A program made the translations under genes and the position numbers. 64,000 bases of DNA, taken from positions 434,001-498,000 of the forward strand of contig BQMF02000114.1 of NCBI GenBank assembly GCA_027922465.2. Direction: 5' to 3'. The DNA is from Turritopsis dohrnii (lineage: Eukaryota; Cnidaria; Hydrozoa; Anthoathecata; Oceaniidae). The first letter of the stretch is position 1. The number at the start of each line of letters is the position of its first letter. The notes beneath the pieces were generated by a model. The model was given only the letters and a program-made list of their open reading frames with translations. It did not search any database and was not told the origin of the DNA. Positions 37,501-48,471 of this stretch are shown in pieces.

Positions 37501-37799
37501 CTGAAATGAAAAATTAATCAGCATGATGTTGTTTAAATGGTGAATCACTATTCTTCATCTCTCAAATGCCAAAGTTAACTTTGTTTAATAATCTAAATAT
37601 ATTTCAATATACACACTACAATAATTTGATTAACTTAAAATTTTTTTTGAAAATCTAAGGTTAACGAAGAAGGAAACTAAAACAAAAAAACAAAGGAGAG
37701 GATAGGGAGCCACAAGTCAATATCCGAAATGAGTGAAAGCACTAAAGCAGTTGTGGAGCGCATGTGGAGACTTAGGGTTTGGCGGAATAGAGTAGAAGT

Positions 37800-39290
37800 G
37801 CGCATTCTTATCTCCGTGTAAAACCACGTAGAGCGAGAGACACCTTTTACGACTATGGGGAAACCCTGGTGCTGAACGTTTTCGCTGGCTAATAAGGATG
37901 TAAGGATTTTTAATCCATTCCCTCCAACCCATTGCAAGCAAGACTTGAAGAAGCTTTAAAAGGGAAACGAATGAGAAAAGAAATTATCGTATGCTAGGAG
38001 AGTCTCGGAAGTGGAACACGGCTCCTTTTCTACACTTGTCTTTACACCGATGGCGGTTATGGCAGAGAGACAGACAAAGTTATCTCGGTACTCGCAACTC
38101 GACTTTCAGAGAAAAGAGACATACAGTGCTGCTTGTTAGCATCTTGGTTAAATACCAAGATTTCATATGCATTATTATGATCACCAATTCTCTGTGTGCG
38201 AGGTTCAAGGGACGCTCGGAAAGTATTCAACAAAGATGAAATTAACGAAATAGAACTCGCAAACAGAATTTGAAAAATATATTATAAATATGAAATAATG
38301 AAACTATATTATGTACTATATCTTTCGAGAAAAAAAAAATATAAAAAAATAAATAAATAAATAAATGAAAACTCTTAAAATGCGTTGACTGATTTCCAAA
38401 AATTCAGGTTGACCGAATTTCAAAAATTAGTTCGTTAATAACGGTTTTTATTATACGTTGTGAATTTGACGAAGGAACAGGTCTGTATCAAGGTATTATT
38501 ATTATAAAACGTTTATTGTTAAACTTTTATTGCTAAACTGTATTTTAGATTAATAAAAGAACAGGTAGTGCATGCGTAAGTGAGTTTTTAAACAAAAGTG
38601 AGATTAGATGTTTGTTTACAATGTATGATAAAAATATGATAGTGAAATAGTTTTCATGTCAGTGGAAAACCAAGAGGGGAAAACGAAGAATGAGAGGAAA
38701 AAAGTCTATTTTTATGATTGAACGTATGCTGGAAATGCAGAAAATTTTACCTATTTCTTTTTATAGTTATCAAGAGTACAGACGAAAGTGCTGCAGTGAA
38801 GTTGTTTTAAAAATGGCTGCAGAAAAGATGATGTTTATTTAGATTGGTGAGAATGGTTTTAATCACTTTTGGTGGGAAAATGTTTGGAAAAGATGAAAGT
38901 AATATATGTAAGTACACGAGTCAAAAACAGATTGAATCATTTAGGATGCATGTGCTGCGAAGACGAGCAGTTACTGATTTGTTTTGGTTACGAACTTTCT
39001 GTTATTTAGCAAAGAAAATGTGATTTATTTATTTTATTTGTTTCAAAATGGTTCCACAATTATGAAGTTTTGGAAAAAAAATGCAAGCTCTCCTGCTGCC
39101 GCCACTGTTTGTCTTTTTATTAAATTTTTCCCCTTATGCAATTACTTTAAGTTAGTAGATATGGTTTGTCTGTCCTGTCTGTCAGATCGTTCGTTTTGTT
39201 TGCTTCAGTATGATTGTTGTAGTATGATTAGCTGTTCTTCACTGTTATGCATTGAAATCTTTTTCTTTTAGGAGGTCAGAAAATAAAAAG
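37800..39290 (+). mobile_element. degraded Helitron-related fragments
   Basis: GTAAAACCACGTAGAGCGAG near 37,818 and TGGCTAATAAGG near 37,890, then from about 38,366 AAAACTCTTAAAATGCG, AATAAAAGAACAGGTAG and TTTAGGAGGTCAGAAAATAAAAAGT, all match internal parts of the Helitron family (compare 48,570-49,600). About 440 bp of unrelated sequence (37,925-38,365) splits it. Neither a TC start nor a CTAG end was identified. Confidence 0.55.
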
Positions 39291-39439
39291 TGTATATAAG
39301 TATTTCCATCTAAAAATGAATACAAGCTAAAGTTGATAACAAAAACCAAAACTTTCATCAAAAGAATGCGATGGAAAGCTCTTGCATTTCTTGGAAAATT
39401 AGAAAGTAACGAGAAAAATAAAAATAAAATATTGTCCGC

Positions 39440-39632
39440 CACCCATCGATGAGATCGCAGATTTTGAATATGATTTGATGATGTTAATAAAAAACATTGA
39501 ATTCAGACCTGTTAACAATAGGTTTCAAGAAAAGATCAATCAAGATATAGCTGACATAAAATCGAGCAAAGACTTGCTTGTTCCAGCAGATAAATCAAGA
39601 AATATCTACAAGATTTCAAAAAACGAATAATT
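39440..39632 (+). pseudogene. Penelope-like element, N-terminal fragment
   Basis: The frame 'PPPIDEIADFEYDLMMLIKN' ... 'DLLVPADKSRNIYKISKNE' resembles the region upstream of the reverse transcriptase in Penelope-like proteins. It stops at TAA exactly where the family would continue toward 'ENITKTYKKS', which is found at 43,114 in the same orientation. The two pieces therefore look like one element split by a 3.4-kb insertion. Confidence 0.55.
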
Positions 39633-40429
39633 GTTCAACTGTAATGAAAATTTGCACACGGAGCAATTTTATAGCGCAAGTTTTGATTTACATTAGTGCA
39701 GAAACGGCATCAAAATTAATCAGTTGAGCAAGTCGATGAATATATGTTAATCCTAATGATATGCAATCCTGATAATATTTTTAACTACAGCTGTACCATG
39801 TCACCTCTGACATATTTTTCTATTGATCTTACTCTTGCTGTATTGTGATAGCTGAAAACTCCAAGATAAAAAGTTGCCGAAGTGAGAAAATAGATTCTAT
39901 ACTTCTATATGAATTTAATTTAGGTGTTAAGACTGGTGTTTTGCACGTGCAATTTATAATCTTGAGGTAAAATCATTTTAATTCTAAAAGAAATTGTTTG
40001 TCGAAATATTACTATATGTGATTTTTGTATCAGCAAAGATGGATGAGAAATTTGAAACCACCTTTTCTAGACTGAAGAATATCGAATTTCGGAAAGTATT
40101 TGCGCCATTTTCAGTTACCGAAAAAACTTTAAAAAAAATTTGGTCCAAATTTGGCCTAATTTGGCTTTATGCACAATTTGACCTTCATATTTGAAATCAG
40201 CAGTACAAACTTGTTCCACTATTAAAGTTTCGTTAAATTGAATGATTTTCAAAATTTGCCTCAAATTTGGCCTACTTTGCCTTTTTTTAAAAACTCACAC
40301 CATTCCCCCCCAGTGAACTTTCGAAAATATCCCTTGCCATATTTGAAAAATATTCTGAAAATCAAGCACACACGATAAATCGTAAAAAATTTTTGAAAAC
40401 TTTAATAACTCGATTCCTTTAAAGCAATA

Positions 40430-40745
40430 TAATACTATCGAGTTAGTAACTCGATTTGATTTATTTGAAAAATTAACTTCGAGTTATTAACTCGAATTCA
40501 AAATTTGACTTTTTTAATTTCGAGTTAATAACTCGGGTTGTAAAAGCGACAATTATATTTTCGAGTTATTAACTCGAAAGAATATAGAAAATTAAAAATT
40601 TCGAGTTAATAACTCGGGTTGTAAAAGCGACAATTATATTTTCGAGTTATTAACTCGAAAGAATATAGAAAATTAAAAATTTCGAGTTAATAACTCGAAT
40701 TATGACGTCATAGTTCATAAATCGACTTTATAACTCAATTTCTTA
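40430..40745. repeat. array of TTCGAGTTA(T/A)TAACTCGAA palindromes with 81-bp tandem unit
   Basis: Near-perfect 19-bp palindromes occur near 40,437, 40,478, 40,519, 40,559, 40,600, 40,641 and 40,681, about 41 bp apart. From 40,519 to about 40,680 an 81-bp unit that contains one TTCGAGTTAATAACTCGGG and one TTCGAGTTATTAACTCGAA is repeated twice. A TGACGTCA site follows at about 40,703. It lies between the pieces of the split Penelope-like element. Confidence 0.8.
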
Positions 40746-40771
40746 ACTCGGGTTTTCCGGGCCTCCAAAAT

Positions 40772-41545
40772 TAGCAAACATAACTGAAATCAGAAATTTG
40801 AGTTAAAGAACGTCCAGTATTTAGAATTTAGAGACAATCAAGGTAAATTTCAATTTGCTATCATAAATAGTAAATCCCCATTCCTAATTCAGGACATTGA
40901 TAGTATAGCCATAAACTATACAAGTAAATAAGAAACATCAAAATAAGATGGGATGTACACAGAGGCAGGCAGAGGGGACAAGACATTCCTTGTATGTTGT
41001 TGGAGCTGAAAAGGAAACTGAGTTGAGCTGTATGTATCCAGAGCTTAAAAAGCACTACAGCCAACACATGAAATAAACGATCTTTTGTATTTAGAAAGGC
41101 TTAAAATGCTTAAAAGAATCCCAGACATTTTCCAAAAAATAAAAGCATTCATTTTTTCAAACACTGTTTTTATAAAACATTGAAAACTTGTTTTTAGAAA
41201 AGAATGAATGCAGTAGAATCGTTGTAAGATAATTATAAATTTCTCCCCTTCTCCCTTAATCTTCTTTTAAATCTGTTCGATATTGATCAGTCAACACGTG
41301 GAAGTCTAAGTTTCTTCGGTTTCTTCTACCATTATGCGAAGGGCGTGCAAAATGTGAAGTCGAAGAATACCCGGGATGATCACATGGCGGAAATTCAAGC
41401 CAATAAACTAGCGCTATTAAAGTTTTTTAGCACCCTTGCGAAATAGTAGCGCTTTATGCACCAATGAACATTAAGACGGCTTTTGTATGAACCAATCAAA
41501 TTGGAGAAACAAATATGACTAGGTTTGGACAGTAAGATGAAAAAA
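40772..41545. repeat. ~0.7-kb direct repeat, copy 1
   Basis: It aligns with 42,291-43,040 at an offset of about 1.5 kb: AACTATACAAGTAAATA, GGAGCTGAA(A/G)AGGAAACTGAG, GTATCCAGA(G/A)CTTAAAA, GATGATCACATGGCGGAAAT and CTAGGTTTGGACAGTAAG appear in the same order. The copies have diverged by substitutions and small indels. Either an LTR-like pair of a non-coding element or a segmental duplication. Confidence 0.7.
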
Positions 41546-42290
41546 AAACAAGATGCCTTTGCAGGCATAAGGATTTCTGCAAAATCAGCTGAAGTATTTA
41601 TGAAAAAAGAAAGACTACGACATTCTTGAAATTTAAGAAAGTTTAATCCGCAATATATATTTATTAAATTTCTGATCATGTACTCCCCAAAAATCTGGAA
41701 AAACATAATTGTCACTATGCAAAACTTTATACCAATAAACATCAATAAAGTTGATTATATCTGAATGACATATGTTCTTTATTTTGTTGGTATGAAATGA
41801 TATTAAGGATTCAGTGATCAATTCAGATAAGACAAGGAGTATGCATGTAAGTCAATGTAAATGTTATGAATTTAATATGTATTGTCAATCTTCCTAACTG
41901 AATCCCTAAGGACAAAAAGAAAAGCGTAGATTTTAATGATACGAAATACATCCATATACATACAAAATCAACATACATAACTGAAACTTAAACCTAAAAA
42001 CTTAGAAACTTAAAAAAACATTAAATTTTTAATTACGCATACACCCCAGGAAATTCTTAAAGCATAGCTGACACAATATTAAACTTACGTTAACTGCCAA
42101 TAAACTTAATGAACAAAAGAACAATAAATTTAAATAGATGCTGTAAGGTATCACAGTGATTACGTAAGTCTTTCAATATATACGGTCAATCTTCCTAATA
42201 ACGAAAAGACTTCCCAATCAAAAAAAGACACAAAGACAAAGATTTGGATTATGTAAATATGTGTGTGATTCAAATTACCAAACATATAGG

Positions 42291-43040
42291 TAGCAAACAT
42301 ATATAACTGAAAGCAGGAAAAATTTACAGACAGTCGAGATAAGTTTCCTATTTGCTATCGTAAATAGGAAGTCCTATACCTAATTAATGGCATTAATAAC
42401 AATACAGCCAAGAACTATACAAGTAAATATGCTAACATAGCTAGAGAAATATCAAACATAAAATGATGCACGCAGAGGTTAGACAGATATTCTTGTTGTT
42501 GGAGCTGAAGAGGAAACTGAGCTGAGCTGTACGTATCCAGAACTTAAAAGGCATTACAGCCCACAGATGAAACAAACGAGCTTTTGTATTTAGAAAGCTC
42601 AAAAGAATACCAGACATTTTCAAAAAAAAAAAAAAACCTTTCCTTTTTGACACACTGTTTTTATAAAACATTGAGAACTTGTTTTTAAAAAAGAATGAAC
42701 ACAGTAGAATCTTTGTAAGATAATCATAAATTTTTACCCTCTACTCTCGGTCTTGGAACTGTAAATCTATTCAACATTGATCAATCAACTTTTGGAAGCT
42801 TCTTCGGTCACGCTGTAGTGTACCATTATGCGAACGGCGTAAAAAATGTAAGTCGTAAAAAATACCCGGATGATCACATGGCGGAAATTCAAGCCAATAA
42901 ACTAGCGCTATTAAAGTTAATTAGCACCCTTTCGTAATAGTGGCGCTTCCTGCACCAATGAACTTTGAGATGGCAGCTGTATGAACCAATGAACTTCGAA
43001 ATAAAAAAAGTTGCTAGGTTTGGACTGTAAGATGAAAAAA
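42291..43040. repeat. ~0.7-kb direct repeat, copy 2
   Basis: Second copy of the repeat at 40,772-41,545. It ends with GCTAGGTTTGGACTGTAAG, followed after 40 bp by TATTTCTTGCTACGCAGAAA, a block also found in the right end of the MITE at 11,781-12,293. Its right flank passes straight into Penelope-like coding sequence at about 43,100. Confidence 0.7.
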
Positions 43041-43099
43041 AAAAAGAAAAACGAAGAAAAACAACGACGATCGTAAAGTATTTCTTGCTACGCAGAAAT

Positions 43100-44833
43100 C
43101 CAAAAATGATGCATGAAAATATTACTAAAACTTATAAAAAGTCAATAGCAAGCAAACTTGACCAAATAAATAAGAAAGGAAAATCCATTGCCAAAAGATT
43201 AGATATTGAAAAGAGGGTAGAAAAAATGAATAAAAATGAAGCATATATTACAGTTAAAGACCACAAGGAGAATTTTCCAAATAATGTATCGTGTCGTCTT
43301 ATAAATCCATCCAAATCTGACATTGGGAAAATAAGCAAGCAAATACTTGATAAAGTAAACAGTGATATTATAAAATCGGAAAAGGCAAACCAATGGAAGA
43401 ACACATATTCTGTTATCAGCTGGTTCAATAATATCAAACACAAAGAGCAATGTTCATTCGTCATATTTGATATAGAGAGCTTCTATCCTTCCATATCACT
43501 AAAACTATTCAACGAGGCAATCAATTATGCACAATCAATAACTGAAATCACACCCAACGAATTGGAAATTATTTTCCAATCGAAAAAAACTTTATTATTT
43601 TGGAATGCAGAACCCTGGACAAAAAGATTTGGTAATGAAGAATTCGATGTGCCCATTGGCTGCTACGACGGGGCAGAAGTGTGCGAACTAGTCGGTTTGT
43701 ACATACAACATAAACTTTCGACAATCTTAGATAAAAATGATTTTGGATTATATAGAGATGACGGTTTGGGAATCTTGAGATAAACGTCAGGATCCGAAGC
43801 AGAGAGAAAGAGAAAACAAATAGTTCAAATCTTCAAAAATTGTGATCTGAAAATAACATCAAAGATCAACTTGAAAATCGTTGACTATTTGGACGTCAGA
43901 TTCAACTTCAAGCCCTACCGTAAACCGAATAATGCTCCAGTTTATATTAACTGCGATTCAAACCATCCTCCTAACATCCTGAAGGAGATACCAAAATCGA
44001 TTTCTAAACGACTTTCAGAAATATCATCCAACGAAAACGTATTTAAGAACAATATACTTCGTATCAAGATGCGTTATCTCAGAGTGGATTCAACGTAATG
44101 TTAAAGATCGAAGAAACGGAAAATAATGTTGAACAAGAAAACGAAAATAGAAGTAGAAGACGCAGAAGAAATATTTTGTGGTATAAGCCACCGTATTCTA
44201 AAAATGTCAAATCCAACATTGGTTATTGTTTTTTCAAACTAATCAACAAACATTTCCCACGAAATAACCCGTTACATAAGATCTTCAATAAGAACACGGT
44301 AAAATTGAGCTATAGTTGTTGTACCAACATCAATAACATAGTATCATCACATAATCGTAAAATTCTTTCTCCAAAAATTGAAACATGCACATGCAATTGC
44401 CGAGACAAGACGAAATGCCCAATGGACCTGAAATGTCAAACTCCAAACGTCATTTACCGTGCTGACGTGAGCAACGACGTGAACGACGATAGAAAATTTT
44501 ATATCGGTTTATGCGAAACGTCTTTTAAATGTCGCTAAGTAACCACTTGAAGTCTTTTAGACATAAAAAATATTGTAAAGAAACCGAATTATCAAAATAC
44601 ATTTGGAACTTAAAGATCAAAATATAACACCACATATCAATTGGTCAATTATCAAACGGGTTAATGGTAAACCAACAGCAAAAAGTTGTTCATTATGTGT
44701 AAATGAGAAACTGTGTATCTTGGAAAACTTAAATAACAAAAATATGTTAAATAAACGGACAGAGTTTGTGTCTAAGTGTAGGCATTTAAATAAGTATATG
44801 TTGTCTAGTGTCAAATCTGACATTATGGATTGA
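43100..44833 (+). pseudogene. Penelope-like element: RT and GIY-YIG endonuclease, decayed
   Basis: 'HENITKTYKKSI', 'YITVKDHKENFPNNVSCRLI' and 'FVIFDIESFYPSI' belong to the reverse transcriptase; 'LYRDDGLGIL' carries the catalytic Asp pair (RDDG). A TAA at about 43,781 is in frame, and the same frame continues with the thumb region to 44,096. A frameshift then leads to 'NILWYKPPYSKNVKSNIGYC' and Cys-rich 'CTCNCRDKTKCPMDLKC' before the GIY-YIG start ('VIYRADV', 'FYIGLCE'). A further stop at 44,536 precedes the endonuclease C-terminus ('TELSKYIWNLKDQ', 'CLCVNEK'-like Cys pair), which ends at 44,833. At least three lesions make it inactive. Confidence 0.75.
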
Positions 44834-44894
44834 CGACTTAGCTGTGTATTTTTCATTAAATTGTATCTTTTCTTTATTTATTTAGAGAAAATTA

Positions 44895-44940
44895 CATGTA
44901 TGGCTGAAGATTGGTAACATGAAACTGTCAGTACCATAAT
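44895..44940 (+). ncRNA. degenerate hammerhead-like motif 3' of Penelope remnant
   Basis: CTGAAGA at about 44,902, GAAACTGTC about 10 nt further on, and flanking TATGG/CCATA pairing sit just downstream of the Penelope-like gene, where such motifs are expected. Stem II (TTGGTAACAT) pairs poorly and stem I needs a bulge, so it is weak. Confidence 0.3.
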
Positions 44941-45539
44941 AATGTTATTTTGAATTATTCCAACTCAATATAAGTATTTAGTACATGTTCACTGTAGAAA
45001 ATCTTCTGGAAAAAAGAGAAAGTTTTCAGGTACTATCTTTTCCCAACGAAGAAAGCAGTTAAAAAAGTAGGTAAAAAAGTAACATTCGGAATGCTTTCCA
45101 TTAACTTAAAAGTCTGAACATGTGACAAGAGTTAGTCTGAAAAGGTTGTGCATAGTATTTTCTATCCAATTTCCAGCAGATGTTTTTAAAATACAACTTA
45201 AATTACCTCCAATACTACAAATAAAATCTCCCACCAAAAGATTTAAAACTCATAAATGAAACAGCAATTCCTGCTAAGCATCATCAGAAAACAAAGGGGT
45301 CATTAGAAAGTGGACTTTGACCACTGCTAATAACCATTGATAATCCTTTTTAATTATTAAGGTTTCATCAAGTGTTTTCTTTATAACAGAATGGCCGGAC
45401 TTTGGACTTCATCAATATGCTAATGTCACTAACCCTATACATTCTTGAACATTTCAGCAAACCAATACGCTACCAGAATTTTGAAATTACTACAATTAAG
45501 GAAAAGGAAAGGCTACTATGGTGATACTAAAAGGTTTGG

Positions 45540-46331
45540 TTAAGTTTGTCGCAAAGATACTAATACCGTCAATTTAAATAGTCAGATTTAAATCATTCTT
45601 CGCTCCTAAGAACATGATAAGTAATTTTTCTGGATTTGCAGCCACTGAGTTTAGATAGAACCAATATAACACAGTATATGTGTCATACTTTACCTTTTTT
45701 GGTTACAATGTCTAAATACTCTCCAGAAGTGTAAAAACTTTTTCATCTACAAATGTATTCCCTAAGAAATCAAAGTGGTTGATAAAGATATTAAATGGAA
45801 GGGTACCGACGATAAATCTTTGGGGAACAGCAAGCAGTAGTTCCAGAAAGGTACTAAAAACTCCATGTTTCCATCCCATTAGAAAACTAACAAAAAGCTG
45901 CTTAGGCTAAACCTGTACTCTTCAAGTTCTGCTAAGAAGCGGAATACAGTCACAATATTTCGACAGATCCATTAGCAGAGTATCTCTCCTTTATCCGAAT
46001 AATTTTTCCAATTTTGAAGAGGCTTAAAAGTGTCTTTTGAGTGCTATGGCCCTTTCTGAAACCACATAAGATGGAAGTAAACTTATGCCGGAAAAAAGTA
46101 TTTATTTAAGAGTACAAAACTTTCTGAACCAATATGGAGGTAGTAGGTTGTAGTAGGCAGTAGGTTTATTGGTCTGTAGTTACACTTGACAGTGGTATCA
46201 ACCTGTTTGAGAATTCGGACAATATCCGCTAGTTTAGGCTCGGATGGAAATTTGTACTTAGGCAGCGCTTCATTTATGCATCGAGTTTTTATCGGAGTGC
46301 GAATAGAAATGTTTGCTTGAAGCAGCTGCAC
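45540..46331 (-). pseudogene. non-LTR retrotransposon reverse transcriptase remnant
   Basis: Minus strand: 'FPSEPKLADIVRILKQVDTT' and 'NYRPINLLPT' open the RT domain. Frameshifted pieces follow: 'YGFRKGHSTQKTLLSLF', then a region corresponding to the catalytic fingers and palm, 'KIYRRYPSI'-type residues and 'LNSVAANPEKLLIMFLGAKND'. The order matches CR1/Jockey-like non-LTR elements. Multiple stops and frameshifts show long decay. No APE endonuclease or 3' tail was recognised. Confidence 0.6.
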
Positions 46332-47091
46332 TGGGATTGCACCACTTGTCTGTTTTTGTCAATGTTATTATTGTGAAGTTTGTTAGATCAAACGGATAAA
46401 ATGGCTAGTGATTAAAATCAGTAACTCGTCAAATGACAGGTAAATTGCATTATGATAGTGTTAATGTCAGGATATTGCTCAATAAAGAAGAGACAAAACA
46501 AAAGTTTCATGTCAAGGGTCTGGAAGACAATCCGATATTCCAAGAAACCATTTCGTACTAATCAATGGCTTTTTTGTTATAAAGTTTAGGTTCCAAACAA
46601 TGACATGACAACTTTAAGACGTGTACATAGTAAGCTTGCAGCAAGCCGTTGCATGGATGAAAAACCCCTGTCGGGATTGGGGTGTTTAAGAATGCAGTCG
46701 TTTATAACTTGACGTGAATGTGCCAAAATTCGTTCAAACTTGATAACTAATAAAATAAATTTGATTGAAATAAATATTTTTGATAATTTTAGTACATAGT
46801 TAAATACATAATTAAATAAATTAGCCTACCAGTCCTGAATACATCACTGTGAAAATCCCAAGAATTAGTGAGTGTAAGTCATGAATGAGGTGAGAAAAAC
46901 ATCCTTCTCACAAGGCTTATTTTGTGAACTGAGTAGACAGCTGCAAAAACGCTGAAATAACACGAGAAAAAGATGTCCCGTGAGACTGAAATGAAATGTC
47001 TATGATAATTATAATTGATTTTTAATTACTCTTTTTATAAAATTCTTTTTCGTGTTTTCGTGTTTTCTAATAAATAAATACAAACTTTTAA

Positions 47092-47223
47092 AGTCTGTTC
47101 ATAAATTATATGCACTGATTTCAGCTTTTATATAAAAACCAGGCTCAAGGGAATTTATGTAATTTGTTAAATCTGGTTTCCACATGGTAACTGAAATTAG
47201 TGCACATATTTTTTGAACAGACT
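47092..47223. mobile_element. short foldback MITE (132 bp)
   Basis: AGTCTGTTCATAAATTATAT at the left end pairs with ATATTTTTTGAACAGACT at the right, and the arms continue through TGCACTGATTTCAG / CTGAAATTAGTGCA. The arms are about 34 bp with a few mismatches around a ~60-bp centre. No clear target duplication. Confidence 0.6.
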
Positions 47224-47289
47224 ATAAATGATCATGCCACAATCCGATTAAACGAGCAGTAAGTTTTTTGAAAGCTTTCCATCAACTTA

Positions 47290-48197
47290 CCGTAAAAACT
47301 ATAATTTAGTGCGCCCTCTATATACTGCGCATGGTCTTTTTTTCGGAAAATGAATAATTTTTCCCCTTTATTTATTAGGTTTAGGGAATTTTCGATTCAC
47401 CTCTAATTCAATACGGGAATGGTCAAAGTTACCTCTAATTACAAGCGTGGATCGAGTTTCCAAAAAGTAAATTTAAGAAATTTTCGTTTCCATTTTCAAC
47501 AATATTGTCTTTCAGCTTTCAAAAACTATAAAACTAAATGTTGCAATGGAAAGGGGTAATCTTCTGCACCATCTTCGTTCTACTGCAAATGAGTATTGGT
47601 TCCTTCCATGCAAGTTTTATAAAAATCGCCATTACGGAACTTGGACTTCTCGCCTGTTGTGATGTCACAGAAATCAAAGGATCGCTTTACCATATCGATA
47701 TCTTGAGAGATGACATGAAAAGCCTTTTCTATCCAATCGATCATGTCTTAGTTGGTTGGGCATGTATTTAATTTCCTTTCAAGATTAACTTTTTACCTTT
47801 TTGAAAAACGAAAGCGCGGTATTCATAAAAGTCATCGGACCTTCCGCTGGCTTGGAGCAAGGCGGTTTGAAATTGCCAGCTGAATTTCACTTCAAGTCCT
47901 CAAATCTCCTTTGTCAAATAGAGGAAAAGACTTTGGCAGATATAAATAAATTTGAGGAGAATCGTGCCAAAGTCAATGGAAAGTAAAAAGAAGAAAAAAA
48001 TCAAAACAAAAAATGTAAAAAAGCGTCAAATATAATTTTTTTTACCTCTAATTTAATGCGATTTTGATCCGAATTTCCTGTATTTAATAGTGCGGTTTTG
48101 AAAAGAAGAAACCTAGCTATTTTATCCCCTCTTATTATTAGTGTGGCATGGCCAAAATATTTGGTTTTTTTGGCGCACTAAATTAGAGTTTTTACGG
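47290..48197 (+). mobile_element. 0.9-kb element with 26-bp TIRs and a cargo-like frame
   Basis: The ends CCGTAAAAACT(A/C)TAATTT and AGTGCGCC form 26-bp inverted repeats with one mismatch (47290-47315, 48172-48197). Subterminal CCTCTAATTNAATRCG-like motifs occur on both sides, as expected for transposase binding sites. TA precedes the left end but is not seen on the right. It contains a hydrophobic-leader frame at 47,538. Confidence 0.6.
47538..47986 (+). CDS. unknown protein with signal-peptide-like start, frame broken once
   Basis: ATG at 47538 opens 'MLQWKGVIFCTIFVLLQMSI', a good hydrophobic leader, and the frame runs to TAA at 47,769. A second frame from about 47,801 continues 'ESAVFIKVIGPSAGLEQGG' to 'EENRAKVNGK' and stops at 47,986. 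The two look like one ~145-residue protein with a frameshift or a very short intron between them. No family is recognised. It lies wholly inside the TIR element, so it may be a captured gene fragment or an element-encoded protein. Confidence 0.35.
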
Positions 48198-48471
48198 GCA
48201 GTGTGAGTTGTGAAGAAAAGGTTATGACTAGTGTTTTCTTTCCGAATGTCAAAAGGACTTTGTAGCAGTAAACCTTGCGTTTCTTTCAATACTAAAATTA
48301 ACTCCAATAAAATTTCAGAAATATAATTCTCTGCCACATGAAGTAAAGAATTAAACATCAGTTTCTCAATAGAAAAACAGACTTTGACCACTGCTAGTAT
48401 TCACGATTGATGTCTTAGCAAGTTATTTATTTATAGCAAAAGCATGGACTTTATCAGTATTCTAATACCAA

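Noticed and set aside
41395..41745. 116-residue minus-strand frame
   Set aside because: It overlaps the direct repeat and low-complexity sequence, with no motif or homologous frame in the second copy.
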